DNA of 64,000 nt, taken from an uncultured Lachnospiraceae bacterium. Its GTDB lineage: Bacteria > Bacillota > Clostridia > Lachnospirales > Lachnospiraceae. Shown in pieces: positions 42,535 to 51,212 of the stretch. A model generated the notes under the pieces. It had not been told where the DNA came from, did no database searches, and saw nothing but the letters and a program-made list of their open reading frames with translations. The translations under genes and the position numbers were made by a program. How positions within the stretch are numbered: the first letter of the stretch is position 1; the number at the start of each line of letters is the position of its first letter. The stretch is from the NCBI GenBank assembly GCA_900550475.1, contig URSA01000002.1, positions 62,001 to 126,000 on the forward strand, in the 5' to 3' direction.

Positions 42535-44301
42535 ATGAAATGGAAAGCAGGATTGGGTAAAAAAGAGAATACCGTCTGGGCAGTGGGCTTCTGCGTACTG
42601 CTGTTTGTGGCGCTCAGTTTCTGCTTTGACTTCTATTATGACTTGAATGATGATGTGCTGATGAAGGATATTCTGGCGGGAGTCTACACCGGTGTGCCGG
42701 AGGGACATAACATACAGATGCTGTATCCAATCAGCCTGTTCATCAGCCTTTTTTACCGCGTGGGAAGAGGACTTCCCTGGTACGGGATCTTTCTCTGCGT
42801 CTGCCAGTTCGGAAGCATCTGTATCGTGACGAAGGGAATACTGGATTTTGCGGAGAGCAGGTGGAAAAAGCTTTTGTTTCTGTGCGCAGAGACAGTGCTC
42901 CTGATCACACTGCTTTTGTGGGAGTTTGTGTTTGTGCAGTACACCGTGACATGCATGCTGCTGGCGGCAGCGGCGGCGTTCCGTTTCTATCTGTCGGATT
43001 CGCATGCCTCCTGCAAGGATTTTGTAAAACACAATATTCCCAGCATACTTCTGGTGGTGCTGGCTTTCCAGATCCGCTCCGAGATGCTTTTGCTCATGCT
43101 GCCGCTCATCTGTGTGACGGGACTGTGTAAATGGACGGCGGAGAAGCCGGTGTTTACGGGGAAAAATGCCGCAAAATATTTTTCGGTGTTCGGCGCGATT
43201 CTGGCAGGGCTTGCGCTCAGTCAGGGGGTGCACATGCTGGCGTACGGCAGTGAACCGTGGCAGCATTTCAACAGCTTTTTCGACAGCCGCACCCAGCTCT
43301 ATGACTTTCTGGGTGTGCCGTCTTATGCCGAGAATGCGGATTTTTATGAGAGCATCGGGTTGACGGAGAGCGAGCAGGAGCTGTTTGTGAACTATAATTT
43401 CGGCTTGGACGAGGAGATCGACGATGCTCTTTTGAAGAAGATCTGTGATTATGCCGAAGAGCAATACGGAAAAAATACGGATTTTATGGGAACGCTGAAA
43501 AAGACGGTAGTGTATTATAAATACCGCACGCTGCATGAGGATGCTCCGTTCAGCGTGTGCGTGATCGCAGCGTACCTTTTGGTGCTTGCCACAGCGCTTT
43601 TAAACCGGCACTACCGCTTTTTGTGGGAACTCCCGTTGATGGGATTTGTGCGTACCGGACTTTGGATGTATATTTTGTACCGGGGGCGGGCGCCCATCCG
43701 GATTACCCATTCCCTTTACCTGATGGAATTTACAATTCTGCTCGCAATGTTTCTGTCAGAGTGCAGCATGATAAAGAAAAAGCAGGTCAGACTGGTGGCT
43801 GAGGTGATCTGCCTTGCGGCAGTCGCAGCGGTCTTTGCAGGCTCGGGCAGAGCGGGGGTGGTTTCCGTGAAAACGGAATACGACCGCAGAGAGGAAGTAA
43901 ACCGGGAGCTGGAGGCTTTCAGGCAGTACACGGAAGCCCATCCGGACAATTTCTATTTTTGGGATGTATACTCTTCCGTGGCGTATTCGCAGAAAATGTT
44001 TGCGGGTGTGAACAATCAGACGGATAATTATGATATTATGGGAGGATGGGCGTCAAAGAGTCCTCTTATGTATAAAAAGTATGCGCTGTTCGGAATGGAG
44101 AACATGGAGAGCGCACTGACGGAGAACGGGAATGTTTACATGGTGGAAAGCGCGCACCGCACGGACAGTCTGACTCTCACACAGGAGTGGCTTCCGGCGT
44201 ATTATGCGGGACATGGCGTGGATGTGAAACTGGTGGAAACAGACCGGATCATGGATGGGGAGAAGGCGGCGTTTGTTGTCTACCGCGTAGAGAAACAGTA
44301 G
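42535..44301 (+). CDS. Polytopic membrane protein, GT-C-like, unknown function
   Basis: This 588-residue protein has about eleven helices and a C-terminal extracytoplasmic region of about 110 residues. The first loop has DFYYDLNDDVLMKDIL, an acidic-pair motif often placed at the active site of GT-C membrane transferases. A loop between helices 7 and 8 is large and charged (about residues 245-325). I do not recognise the family. It precedes a GtrB-like GT2, and the pair could build and use a polyprenyl-linked side-branch sugar, which is inference. Confidence 0.6.
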   Translation: MKWKAGLGKKENTVWAVGFCVLLFVALSFCFDFYYDLNDDVLMKDILAGVYTGVPEGHNIQMLYPISLFISLFYRVGRGLPWYGIFLCVCQFGSICIVTKGILDFAESRWKKLLFLCAETVLLITLLLWEFVFVQYTVTCMLLAAAAAFRFYLSDSHASCKDFVKHNIPSILLVVLAFQIRSEMLLLMLPLICVTGLCKWTAEKPVFTGKNAAKYFSVFGAILAGLALSQGVHMLAYGSEPWQHFNSFFDSRTQLYDFLGVPSYAENADFYESIGLTESEQELFVNYNFGLDEEIDDALLKKICDYAEEQYGKNTDFMGTLKKTVVYYKYRTLHEDAPFSVCVIAAYLLVLATALLNRHYRFLWELPLMGFVRTGLWMYILYRGRAPIRITHSLYLMEFTILLAMFLSECSMIKKKQVRLVAEVICLAAVAAVFAGSGRAGVVSVKTEYDRREEVNRELEAFRQYTEAHPDNFYFWDVYSSVAYSQKMFAGVNNQTDNYDIMGGWASKSPLMYKKYALFGMENMESALTENGNVYMVESAHRTDSLTLTQEWLPAYYAGHGVDVKLVETDRIMDGEKAAFVVYRVEKQ

Positions 44302-44308
44302 AAAACCG

Positions 44309-44324
44309 GCTGTCCGGGGACAGC
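44309..44324 (+). other. Small hairpin before the GtrB-like gene
   Basis: GCTGTCC (44309-44315) and GGACAGC (44318-44324) form a 7-base stem with a 2-base loop. It is directly followed by the ribosome binding site of the next gene. No T run is present, so it is more likely to affect translation or mRNA processing than termination. Confidence 0.3.
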
Positions 44325-44340
44325 AGATTGGAGAAGTGAT

Positions 44341-45273
44341 ATGTCACAGTTGGTCAGTTTTGTGATTCCCTGTTATAAATCGGCACTGACGCTTGGGGGC
44401 GTGGTGGAGGAAATTCAGACCGCAATGGAGAAGCTCTCAGCCTACACATATGAGATTATGCTGGTGAATGACTGCTCACCGGACGATACCTTTTCTGTGA
44501 TACGGAAGCTCTGCGAGGCTGATAAAAGAATCAAGGGCATCAATCTGGCAAAGAATTTCGGACAGCACGCGGCGCTGATGGCAGGCTTCCGCCATGCAAA
44601 GGGAGATGTGATAGTGTGTCTGGACGACGACGGACAGACGCCTGCCGACGAGGTGGACAAGCTGCTTACGGCAATCGAGGACGGGGCGGATGTGGTTTAT
44701 GCAAAATATGCGCATAAGCAGCATTCCTGGTTTCGCAACTTTGGCAGCCATATCAACGAGCTTATGACGCGGGTAATGCTTGGGAAACCGAAGGAACTCT
44801 ATCTATCCAGCTATTTTGCGGCGAGAAGGTTTGTCATTGAGGATGTGATCCGCTACGAGAATGCATATCCGTATGTGATCGGTCTGGTGCTGCGCACCAC
44901 AAAGAAAATTGTCAATGTGAATGTGACCCACAGGGAGCGGGAAATCGGTACCTCCGGCTATACCTTTGGAAAGCTTTTGGGGCTTTGGATCAACGGCTTT
45001 ACGGCATTTTCCGTGAAACCGCTGCGCATGGCAACGGTGGCGGGTACTTGTTTCGCCGCGTTTGGTTTTATTTATTCCATCTATACAGTAATAAAAAAAT
45101 TTGTGAATCCCGCGGTGCCGGTGGGCTTTAGCTCCCTGATATGCGCCATCATGGTGATCGGCGGTATGCTGATGCTCATGCTGGGACTGGTGGGTGAATA
45201 CGTTGGCAGGATCTATATGTGTATGAATAACTCTCCACAGTATGTAATACGGGAGACGGTGAATGAGGAGTAA
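44341..45273 (+). CDS. GT2 glycosyltransferase with two C-terminal helices (GtrB/ArnC-like)
   Basis: This 310-residue protein probably makes a polyprenyl-phosphate sugar. The GT2 domain opens QLVSFVIPCYKSALTL, with VNDCSPDD near residues 42-49 and LDDDGQTPADE near 95-105. Two helices near residues 230-255 and 262-290 anchor it, as in GtrB and ArnC. GGAGAAGTG precedes the ATG. It is the second such enzyme in the locus after 11336 and follows a GT-C-like membrane protein that could be its partner. Confidence 0.87.
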   Translation: MSQLVSFVIPCYKSALTLGGVVEEIQTAMEKLSAYTYEIMLVNDCSPDDTFSVIRKLCEADKRIKGINLAKNFGQHAALMAGFRHAKGDVIVCLDDDGQTPADEVDKLLTAIEDGADVVYAKYAHKQHSWFRNFGSHINELMTRVMLGKPKELYLSSYFAARRFVIEDVIRYENAYPYVIGLVLRTTKKIVNVNVTHREREIGTSGYTFGKLLGLWINGFTAFSVKPLRMATVAGTCFAAFGFIYSIYTVIKKFVNPAVPVGFSSLICAIMVIGGMLMLMLGLVGEYVGRIYMCMNNSPQYVIRETVNEE

Positions 45274-45287
45274 GAGGAAAAGAGAAG

Positions 45288-47069
45288 ATGCGTGAACTGG
45301 AATACCCCTTTGACGGTGAATATATTCTCAAGAAAGCCAAGAGCATCAAAAAAGCGCTGTTGGCGGACGGAAGTGCGCGGCTGAAAAAGAAGATTGCCGT
45401 GTTGGGAGGCAGCACCACCCACGATATTATCAGAATATTGGAACTTTTTCTGCTTCACTACGGCATAGAACCCGAGTTCTACGAGTCGGAATACGCCCGC
45501 TACTGGCAGGACGCCATGTTTGAGAACGAGGAGCTGCAGAAGTTTGCACCGGATATGATCTATATTCATACCAGCAACCGCAATATCTCCCGTTATCCGG
45601 CGATGTCCGATACGGAGGCTTCCGTGGATGAACTGCTTGAGGAAACCTACCGCCATTTTGAGATGATGTGGGAACGGCTGCGGGAGGTCTACGGCTGCCC
45701 GGTGATACAGAATAACTTCGAGTACCCCTTTTACCGGCTTATGGGAAATAAGGAGGCTTATGACATCCATGGCAGGATCTGTTTTATCAACAGACTGAAC
45801 GAGCGCTTTTACCGCTATGCCGCAAGCCATGACAATTTCTATATCAACGACATCAATTATCTGGCTGCGGACTACGGTCTGGAGCGGTGGGCGGCACCGT
45901 TTTACTGGCATATGTATAAGTATGCGCTGTGTCTGCCGGCAATTCCGACCCTCAGCTTCAGCGTCGCCAACATTATCAAGTCGGTTTACGGAAAGAACAA
46001 GAAGGCACTTGTGCTGGATCTGGACAACACGCTCTGGGGCGGCGTGGTCGGCGACGACGGTGTGGAAAATCTGGAGATCGGTCAGGAGACATCCATGGGG
46101 CAGGTCTACACGGAGTTTCAGGAGTACATCAAGCGCCAGAAGGACATCGGCATCATGCTGAATGTCTGCTCAAAAAATGAGGAAGAGAATGCAATCGCGG
46201 GGTTAAATCATCCCGATGGCGTTCTGCACCCGGATGATTTTGTACTGATCAAGGCAAACTGGGATCCCAAGAGCAAAAATGTGGCGGAGATTGCCTCTGA
46301 GCTTAACATTATGCAGGACAGCCTTGTGTTTGTGGACGACAATCCGGCGGAAAGGGAGATTATCAGAACCCATCTGCCCGGGGTGGCAGTGCCGGAGCTC
46401 ACAAGTCCCGAGCAGTATATCCGTACCATAGACCACGCAGGGTTTTTTGAGGTGACCAGCCTGTCGGAGGACGACAAAAGCCGCAGCGACATGTATAAGG
46501 CAAATCTGCAAAGGCAGAAACAGCAGGAGAGCTTTGCGGATTACGGGGACTATTTGAAGTCCCTCAATATGAAGGGGACTATCTGCCCCTTTGAACCTCT
46601 TTACATGGCGCGGATTGCCCAGCTTACCAACAAGAGCAATCAGTTCAACCTGACCACCAGACGGTATACGCAGGCAGAGATTGAACAGATTGCAGCCGAC
46701 GAAGGGTATATCACCCTTTACGGAAAACTGGAGGATAAATTTGGGGACAACGGTGTGGTATCCGTGGTGATTGCCCGAAAGGACGGACAGACTGCCCATG
46801 TGGAGCTCTGGCTGATGAGCTGCCGCGTGCTGAAGCGGGATATGGAGTACGCCATGATGGATGCGCTGGTAAGACAGTGCCAAAAAGCGGGAATCACAAA
46901 GATAAAGGGATATTATTATCCTACCGCAAAAAACAAGATGGTGGAGAACTTTTATGGGCTTCAGGGCTTCACCAAAGAAAAACAGGATGAAAATGGCGAT
47001 ACAGTATGGTATTATGAGATAGGACAGCTTTACGAAAACAAAAATAAGGTGATCCGTGTAGAAGAATAA
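45288..47069 (+). CDS. FkbH-like HAD-superfamily protein
   Basis: FkbH proteins load a three-carbon glyceryl unit from 1,3-bisphosphoglycerate onto an acyl carrier protein. The 593-residue protein has an N-terminal SGNH-like region (LGGSTTHDI), a central HAD domain with DLDNTLWGG at residues 244-252 and the later VDDNPAERE. A C-terminal GNAT-like region holds LTNKSNQFNLTTRRYT. The next gene encodes an acyl carrier protein and then an MBOAT transferase. The set therefore probably attaches a glyceryl-derived or other acyl group to the glycan. Confidence 0.88.
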   Translation: MRELEYPFDGEYILKKAKSIKKALLADGSARLKKKIAVLGGSTTHDIIRILELFLLHYGIEPEFYESEYARYWQDAMFENEELQKFAPDMIYIHTSNRNISRYPAMSDTEASVDELLEETYRHFEMMWERLREVYGCPVIQNNFEYPFYRLMGNKEAYDIHGRICFINRLNERFYRYAASHDNFYINDINYLAADYGLERWAAPFYWHMYKYALCLPAIPTLSFSVANIIKSVYGKNKKALVLDLDNTLWGGVVGDDGVENLEIGQETSMGQVYTEFQEYIKRQKDIGIMLNVCSKNEEENAIAGLNHPDGVLHPDDFVLIKANWDPKSKNVAEIASELNIMQDSLVFVDDNPAEREIIRTHLPGVAVPELTSPEQYIRTIDHAGFFEVTSLSEDDKSRSDMYKANLQRQKQQESFADYGDYLKSLNMKGTICPFEPLYMARIAQLTNKSNQFNLTTRRYTQAEIEQIAADEGYITLYGKLEDKFGDNGVVSVVIARKDGQTAHVELWLMSCRVLKRDMEYAMMDALVRQCQKAGITKIKGYYYPTAKNKMVENFYGLQGFTKEKQDENGDTVWYYEIGQLYENKNKVIRVEE

Positions 47070-47093
47070 GCAGATTGCGGAATGGAGAAGGAT

Positions 47094-47333
47094 ATGACAA
47101 GAGAAGCGGTTTATGAGCGTTTGAATAAGGTGTTTCAGGATGTGTTCGATGATGAGGATATTACGGTGAACGATGCCACTACCTCTGCGGACATTGAGGA
47201 TTGGGATTCCCTGGAGCATATCAATCTGGTTGCTGCGGTGGAGCAGGAATTTGGAATAAAATTCACCATGGGTCAGGTAGTGACGATGAAAAACGTGGGT
47301 GAGATGGTGGATATCATTCTGGGACAGCAGTAA
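47094..47333 (+). CDS. Acyl carrier protein
   Basis: This 79-residue protein carries acyl groups on a phosphopantetheine arm. The attachment serine is Ser39 in DWDSLEHI, and the surrounding four-helix pattern and acidic composition are typical. I chose the ATG at 47094 because GGAG at 47084-47087 is properly spaced; an ATG at 47082 would add four residues (MEKD). It is a locus-specific carrier, 24 bases after the FkbH-like gene and 26 before the MBOAT gene, and is unlikely to be the fatty acid synthesis ACP. Confidence 0.9.
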   Translation: MTREAVYERLNKVFQDVFDDEDITVNDATTSADIEDWDSLEHINLVAAVEQEFGIKFTMGQVVTMKNVGEMVDIILGQQ

Positions 47334-47359
47334 AGAATTGATTTGGGAAGGAAAGCTAC

Positions 47360-48883
47360 ATGCAGTTTACATCCTTTTATTTCATGTTGTTTTTTGTGGC
47401 GGCATTATTGGTATACTACCTCGTCCCGGTCAGAATCCGGTGGGTGATGTTACTTGCCCTGAGTGTGGTATACTATCTGCTGTCCGGAAACGGCGTGCTG
47501 ATCCTGTACCCTTTTGCGGTATGCACGGCGGCATGGATCGGCATCCGAATAATGGGAAAAACAAAAGAGCCTAAGAAACGCAGAGCAGCCTTGGCAGGTG
47601 TGGTTCTGCTGCTTTTAGGTATTCTTTTTATTTTAAAGTACATTAATTTCGGCATCAATACGATAAACGGTATTGCACTTCTGCTCGGTGCGGAGGGGCA
47701 GCTCGTCAGCGGGCTTGACTGGCTGGTTCCCCTTGGAATTTCCTTTTACACGTTTACCGTTCTGGGGTATGTGATCGATGTATACAACGACATTGCGGCG
47801 CCACAGCCCAATCTTTTGAAACTCTGCCTCTACGGCATGTATTTTCCTGCCGTTCTTTCCGGCCCCATTCTCCGGTACAGGGAGGACGGACAGCAATTTT
47901 TTGAACCGCACAGGCTGGATTACCGGCAGCTCACCTTCGGATTGCAGAGAATGCTCTGGGGGTTTTTCAAGACGCTGGTCATCTCAGAGCGGATGCGGGT
48001 GGCAGTCAATACGGTTTATGACAGTTATACGGAGTACGGCGGCGCAGCGATCTGGACCGCCACCGCCTGTTATGCTTTTCAGCTTTATACCAATTTTTCG
48101 GGGTGTATGGACATTGCGCTGGGTATGTCGGAGTGCTTCGGCATTAAGCTGCCCGAAAACTTCAATACCCCCTTCTTTTCCAAGAGTATCTCCGAATACT
48201 GGAGAAGGTGGCATATCACATTGGGTGTGTGGATGAAGGAGTACCTTTTTTACCCCCTGCTGCGCACGGAGGCTTTTACAAAGCTAGGAAAGAAGATGCG
48301 GGAGAAGGCGGGGAAAAAGAGGGGAAAGCAGCTTACCACCTTTCTTGCCATGCTGATTTTATGGTTTTCCGTGGGAATCTGGCACGGAGGAGAATGGAAA
48401 TATGTGATCGGATCGGGGCTTCTCCATTGGTTTTATATTGTGACGGGAGAACTGCTGCAGCCTGTGTTCAAAAAAGGAATGGAGAAATGCGGGTTGAACC
48501 CGGAGAATCGTTTTCTGGATGTCCTTCGGATTCTCAGAACCTTTTTCCTTGTGAATATCGGCTTTGTGTTTTTCAGAGCCTTGTCCGTACATGATGCAGT
48601 GGGAATGCTGGGACGCGCGTTGCGGGCGGGTGGCAGCACCATGTTTTCGGAGGGCGCTTTTCTCGGGATGAGCACAGTGGAATGGGTGGTTGCAATCATT
48701 GGACTTTTAGTGCTGTTTTGTGTTTCCCTGTTACAGCAGAAGGGCTCTGTACGGGAATGGATTGCGAAAAAGAAATTACCCCTTCGCTGGATGATATGGT
48801 ACGGGCTTTTGTTTGCCACCATTCTGTGGGGGTACTACGGCCCGGGTTACAGTGCGTCTGAGTTCATTTATCAGGGATTTTAG
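47360..48883 (+). CDS. MBOAT family O-acyltransferase (AlgI/DltB-like)
   Basis: This 507-residue integral membrane enzyme passes an acyl group from a cytoplasmic carrier across the membrane to a surface polymer. About eleven helices are visible. The family block SISEYWRRWHITLGVWMKEY is present, with the conserved His342 in SVGIWHGGEW and His356 in LLHW. AlgI acetylates alginate and DltB moves D-alanine from a carrier protein. Here an acyl carrier protein gene sits directly upstream and an SGNH/DltD-like gene directly downstream, which matches the DltB-DltC-DltD arrangement. Confidence 0.92.
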   Translation: MQFTSFYFMLFFVAALLVYYLVPVRIRWVMLLALSVVYYLLSGNGVLILYPFAVCTAAWIGIRIMGKTKEPKKRRAALAGVVLLLLGILFILKYINFGINTINGIALLLGAEGQLVSGLDWLVPLGISFYTFTVLGYVIDVYNDIAAPQPNLLKLCLYGMYFPAVLSGPILRYREDGQQFFEPHRLDYRQLTFGLQRMLWGFFKTLVISERMRVAVNTVYDSYTEYGGAAIWTATACYAFQLYTNFSGCMDIALGMSECFGIKLPENFNTPFFSKSISEYWRRWHITLGVWMKEYLFYPLLRTEAFTKLGKKMREKAGKKRGKQLTTFLAMLILWFSVGIWHGGEWKYVIGSGLLHWFYIVTGELLQPVFKKGMEKCGLNPENRFLDVLRILRTFFLVNIGFVFFRALSVHDAVGMLGRALRAGGSTMFSEGAFLGMSTVEWVVAIIGLLVLFCVSLLQQKGSVREWIAKKKLPLRWMIWYGLLFATILWGYYGPGYSASEFIYQGF

Positions 48884-48897
48884 AAACGGAGGCAGGT

Positions 48898-49971
48898 GTG
48901 AATAGAAAGCAGGCACTCAGTGCGGTTCTGTTTTTGACTATCTTTGTGGGTATACTCGTGCCGCTGACCTATATGATCAGGACGAACGGGACGATCAAGG
49001 ATATTTTTACAGGTTTTTACGCAGAGCCGGACAACACCATTGACGTGATTATGATAGGCTCCAGCCCGGTGTACCCCGGGTATGCCGCCCCCAAAATGTG
49101 GGGGGAATACGGTTTCACGGCATATCCCCTTTCCAGCAATGTGCAGCGCCCCAAGGCTGCCGTTTATCTGGTGAAGGAGGCGCTCAAGACCCAGAAACCG
49201 GAGCTGTTTGTCTTTGAGGTGCGCCAGTTTACCGCGAAGGAAGAGTATATGACGGAGCAGATGGCGTATACCAGAGGGGTGACGGACAACCTGAAGTATT
49301 CCCTCAACCGCATTGAAATGATCAATGCGCTGGTCTCTGAGAAAGAGGAGCGCTACACCTACTATTTTGATATTATCAAATATCATTCCAACTGGGAGAC
49401 AATCATTCTGCCGGATCAGTATGGTTCGTTCTGCTATGAAAGGCTGCATCCCATGAAGGGGTATGACATGAACGACAATGTGGTTCCCGGGGAGGCGGTG
49501 GATGTTTCAACTGTTACCGGTACGGAGGCGATACCCGAGGAACAGGAGCAGACGCTGCGGCAGTTACTCTCCTATTTGCAGGAAAACGACCTGAATGCCC
49601 TGTTCTTTTTGTCCCCCAAGACGATGACGGAGCAGGAGCAGAGGATGTACCATTATATTGGGGATATTGTGGAGGAGTACGGTTTTACGTTCCTCAACCT
49701 GAACGACCATTATGAGGAGATTGGCATCGATTTTGCAACGGATTTTTATGACGGCGGCAGCCACACCAACGCATCCGGCGCCGAAAAATGTACCGCCTAT
49801 CTGGGGGCGTACATCCATGAGAACTATCGGCTTGCGGACAAACGTGGAAATGGAACCTATCGGACATGGGATGAGGCTTACGAGTATTGGAAAATATGTC
49901 AGGCGGAGGCACTGCATACCATCCGCGATAAGGTGGCACGACAGGCTTACGACGCAGTGGAGGGGCAATGA
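48898..49971 (+). CDS. Membrane-anchored SGNH/DltD-like protein
   Basis: This 357-residue protein has one N-terminal helix (about residues 7-27) and an extracytoplasmic SGNH-hydrolase-like domain. The nucleophile serine lies in GSSPVYPG (residues 54-61; Ser55 or Ser56). The Asp-His pair lies in DFYDGGSHTNASG (Asp285, His289). Together with the MBOAT partner it probably completes acyl transfer to the glycan, as DltD and AlgX-like proteins do. The start is GTG at 48898 with GGAGG at 48888-48892. It overlaps the next gene by 4 bases. Confidence 0.82.
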   Translation: MNRKQALSAVLFLTIFVGILVPLTYMIRTNGTIKDIFTGFYAEPDNTIDVIMIGSSPVYPGYAAPKMWGEYGFTAYPLSSNVQRPKAAVYLVKEALKTQKPELFVFEVRQFTAKEEYMTEQMAYTRGVTDNLKYSLNRIEMINALVSEKEERYTYYFDIIKYHSNWETIILPDQYGSFCYERLHPMKGYDMNDNVVPGEAVDVSTVTGTEAIPEEQEQTLRQLLSYLQENDLNALFFLSPKTMTEQEQRMYHYIGDIVEEYGFTFLNLNDHYEEIGIDFATDFYDGGSHTNASGAEKCTAYLGAYIHENYRLADKRGNGTYRTWDEAYEYWKICQAEALHTIRDKVARQAYDAVEGQ

Positions 49972-50396
49972 ACAGATACGATTTTGAAGAATTGGAAGTA
50001 GGGCATGAGGAGAAATTCTCCGTTACGGTCACCCCGGATATGCTCAGAAAATTTCAGGAGATCACGGGAGATGTGAATCCTCTTCACACGGATCCTTTGT
50101 TCGCCGAGAAGCAGGGGTATTCGTCCTGCGTGGCATACGGCATGCTTACGGCTTCTTTTTTATCCACCCTGGCGGGAGTCTATCTTCCCGGGGAAAAGAG
50201 CCTGATCCACAGCGTGGAGACAAAGTTTGTGAAACCGGTATTTCCGGGTGATGTGCTGTTGGTGACGGGAAAGGTCTCCGAAAAGAATGACTTGTTTCAT
50301 GTGGTCACGGTAAAGGTGACGATTTTCAATCAGAACGGAGAGAAGGTTCTGCGGGGAACCATGCAGATAGGAGTGATGAAGGATGGAGAAGAATAA
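49968..50396 (+). CDS. MaoC-like (R)-specific enoyl hydratase
   Basis: This 142-residue hot-dog-fold protein has the hydratase-2 motif with Asp35 and His40 in GDVNPLHTD, then the GYSSCVAYGMLTASFLS helix. Such enzymes interconvert enoyl and (R)-3-hydroxyacyl thioesters. In this cassette it may shape the acyl group loaded on the carrier protein at 47094, together with the reductase that follows. It overlaps both neighbours by 4-14 bases, so translation is coupled with the SGNH and SDR genes. Confidence 0.87.
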   Translation: MNRYDFEELEVGHEEKFSVTVTPDMLRKFQEITGDVNPLHTDPLFAEKQGYSSCVAYGMLTASFLSTLAGVYLPGEKSLIHSVETKFVKPVFPGDVLLVTGKVSEKNDLFHVVTVKVTIFNQNGEKVLRGTMQIGVMKDGEE

Positions 50397-51135
50397 ATAC
50401 CTGATTCTGGGGGCGTCCTCGGATATCGGAATCGCCTATATAAAGGATCTGGACGAAAGACTGTCCGTAAAGGGAGAAAACGCAGCGGTGGTTGCGCATT
50501 TCGGATTCAAAGGGGACAGGCTGCAAGAACTGAAAAACGATTTGCGGGCGGTGGAGGTGCTGCCGGTTCAGGCGGATCTGTCGCAGCCGGATGGTGTCAT
50601 GCCTGTGCTCAAATTTGCGGAGGAGCATATGGATTGCCCGGATTATATCCTGCATTTGCCGGCATCGCGTCTGATGTATCAGAAATTGAAGCAGTTTGAC
50701 TGGGAAAATGTACTTCGGGACATGAATGTGCAGGTCGGATCCTTTGCGGAGACCTGCAGGGTCTTTCTGCCGCGGATGGCAAAGCGCAGATCGGGCAGAG
50801 TTGCCGTGATGCTTTCCTCCTGCACCATCGGTATGCCGCCCAAATTCCTGTCCCAGTATGTGACCGTGAAATATGCCCTGCTCGGTATGATGAAGGCGAT
50901 GGCTGCCGAATACGGAGATAAGGGAATCGGAATCAACGGCATATCTCCCAACATGATCGAAACGCAGTTTTTGCAGAATGTGGATGAGCGTATCGTGGAA
51001 CTGAATCGGGAAAATTGTCTGCAAAAGCGGAATGTCAAGGTGGAGGAGGTTGTGGCGGCGATTCGCTACCTTCTTTCTGAGGATGCTGCTTATGTGAACG
51101 GTGTGAACCTGAATCTGACCGGGGGAGACCGGTAA
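50383..51135 (+). CDS. Short-chain dehydrogenase/reductase (FabG-like)
   Basis: This is a 250-residue NAD(P)-dependent SDR. The cofactor loop is GASSDIGIAYI (10-20), and the catalytic set is Ser145/146 with Tyr159 and Lys163 (YVTVK). It ends with the typical VNGVNLNLTGG. A plausible job is reduction of a 3-keto group on the carrier-bound acyl chain, paired with the MaoC hydratase; reduction of a keto-sugar is the alternative. It overlaps the hydratase gene by 14 bases and is the last gene before a new promoter at 51139. Confidence 0.85.
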   Translation: MEKNKYLILGASSDIGIAYIKDLDERLSVKGENAAVVAHFGFKGDRLQELKNDLRAVEVLPVQADLSQPDGVMPVLKFAEEHMDCPDYILHLPASRLMYQKLKQFDWENVLRDMNVQVGSFAETCRVFLPRMAKRRSGRVAVMLSSCTIGMPPKFLSQYVTVKYALLGMMKAMAAEYGDKGIGINGISPNMIETQFLQNVDERIVELNRENCLQKRNVKVEEVVAAIRYLLSEDAAYVNGVNLNLTGGDR

Positions 51136-51138
51136 TAA

Positions 51139-51167
51139 TTGTAAAGATACCGAAACTGTGGTATACT
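51139..51167 (+). promoter_or_regulatory. Internal sigma-A type promoter
   Basis: TTGTAA (51139-51144) and TATACT (51162-51167) are 17 bases apart, just after the SDR stop codon. The predicted start near 51174 gives a leader of about 40 bases before the ligase-like gene. It divides the acylation cassette from the pgl-like cassette. Confidence 0.65.
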
Positions 51168-51212
51168 ATCTTGAATATGCAAAATCTGATGAAAGGTGCG
51201 GAAGGTAACAGC

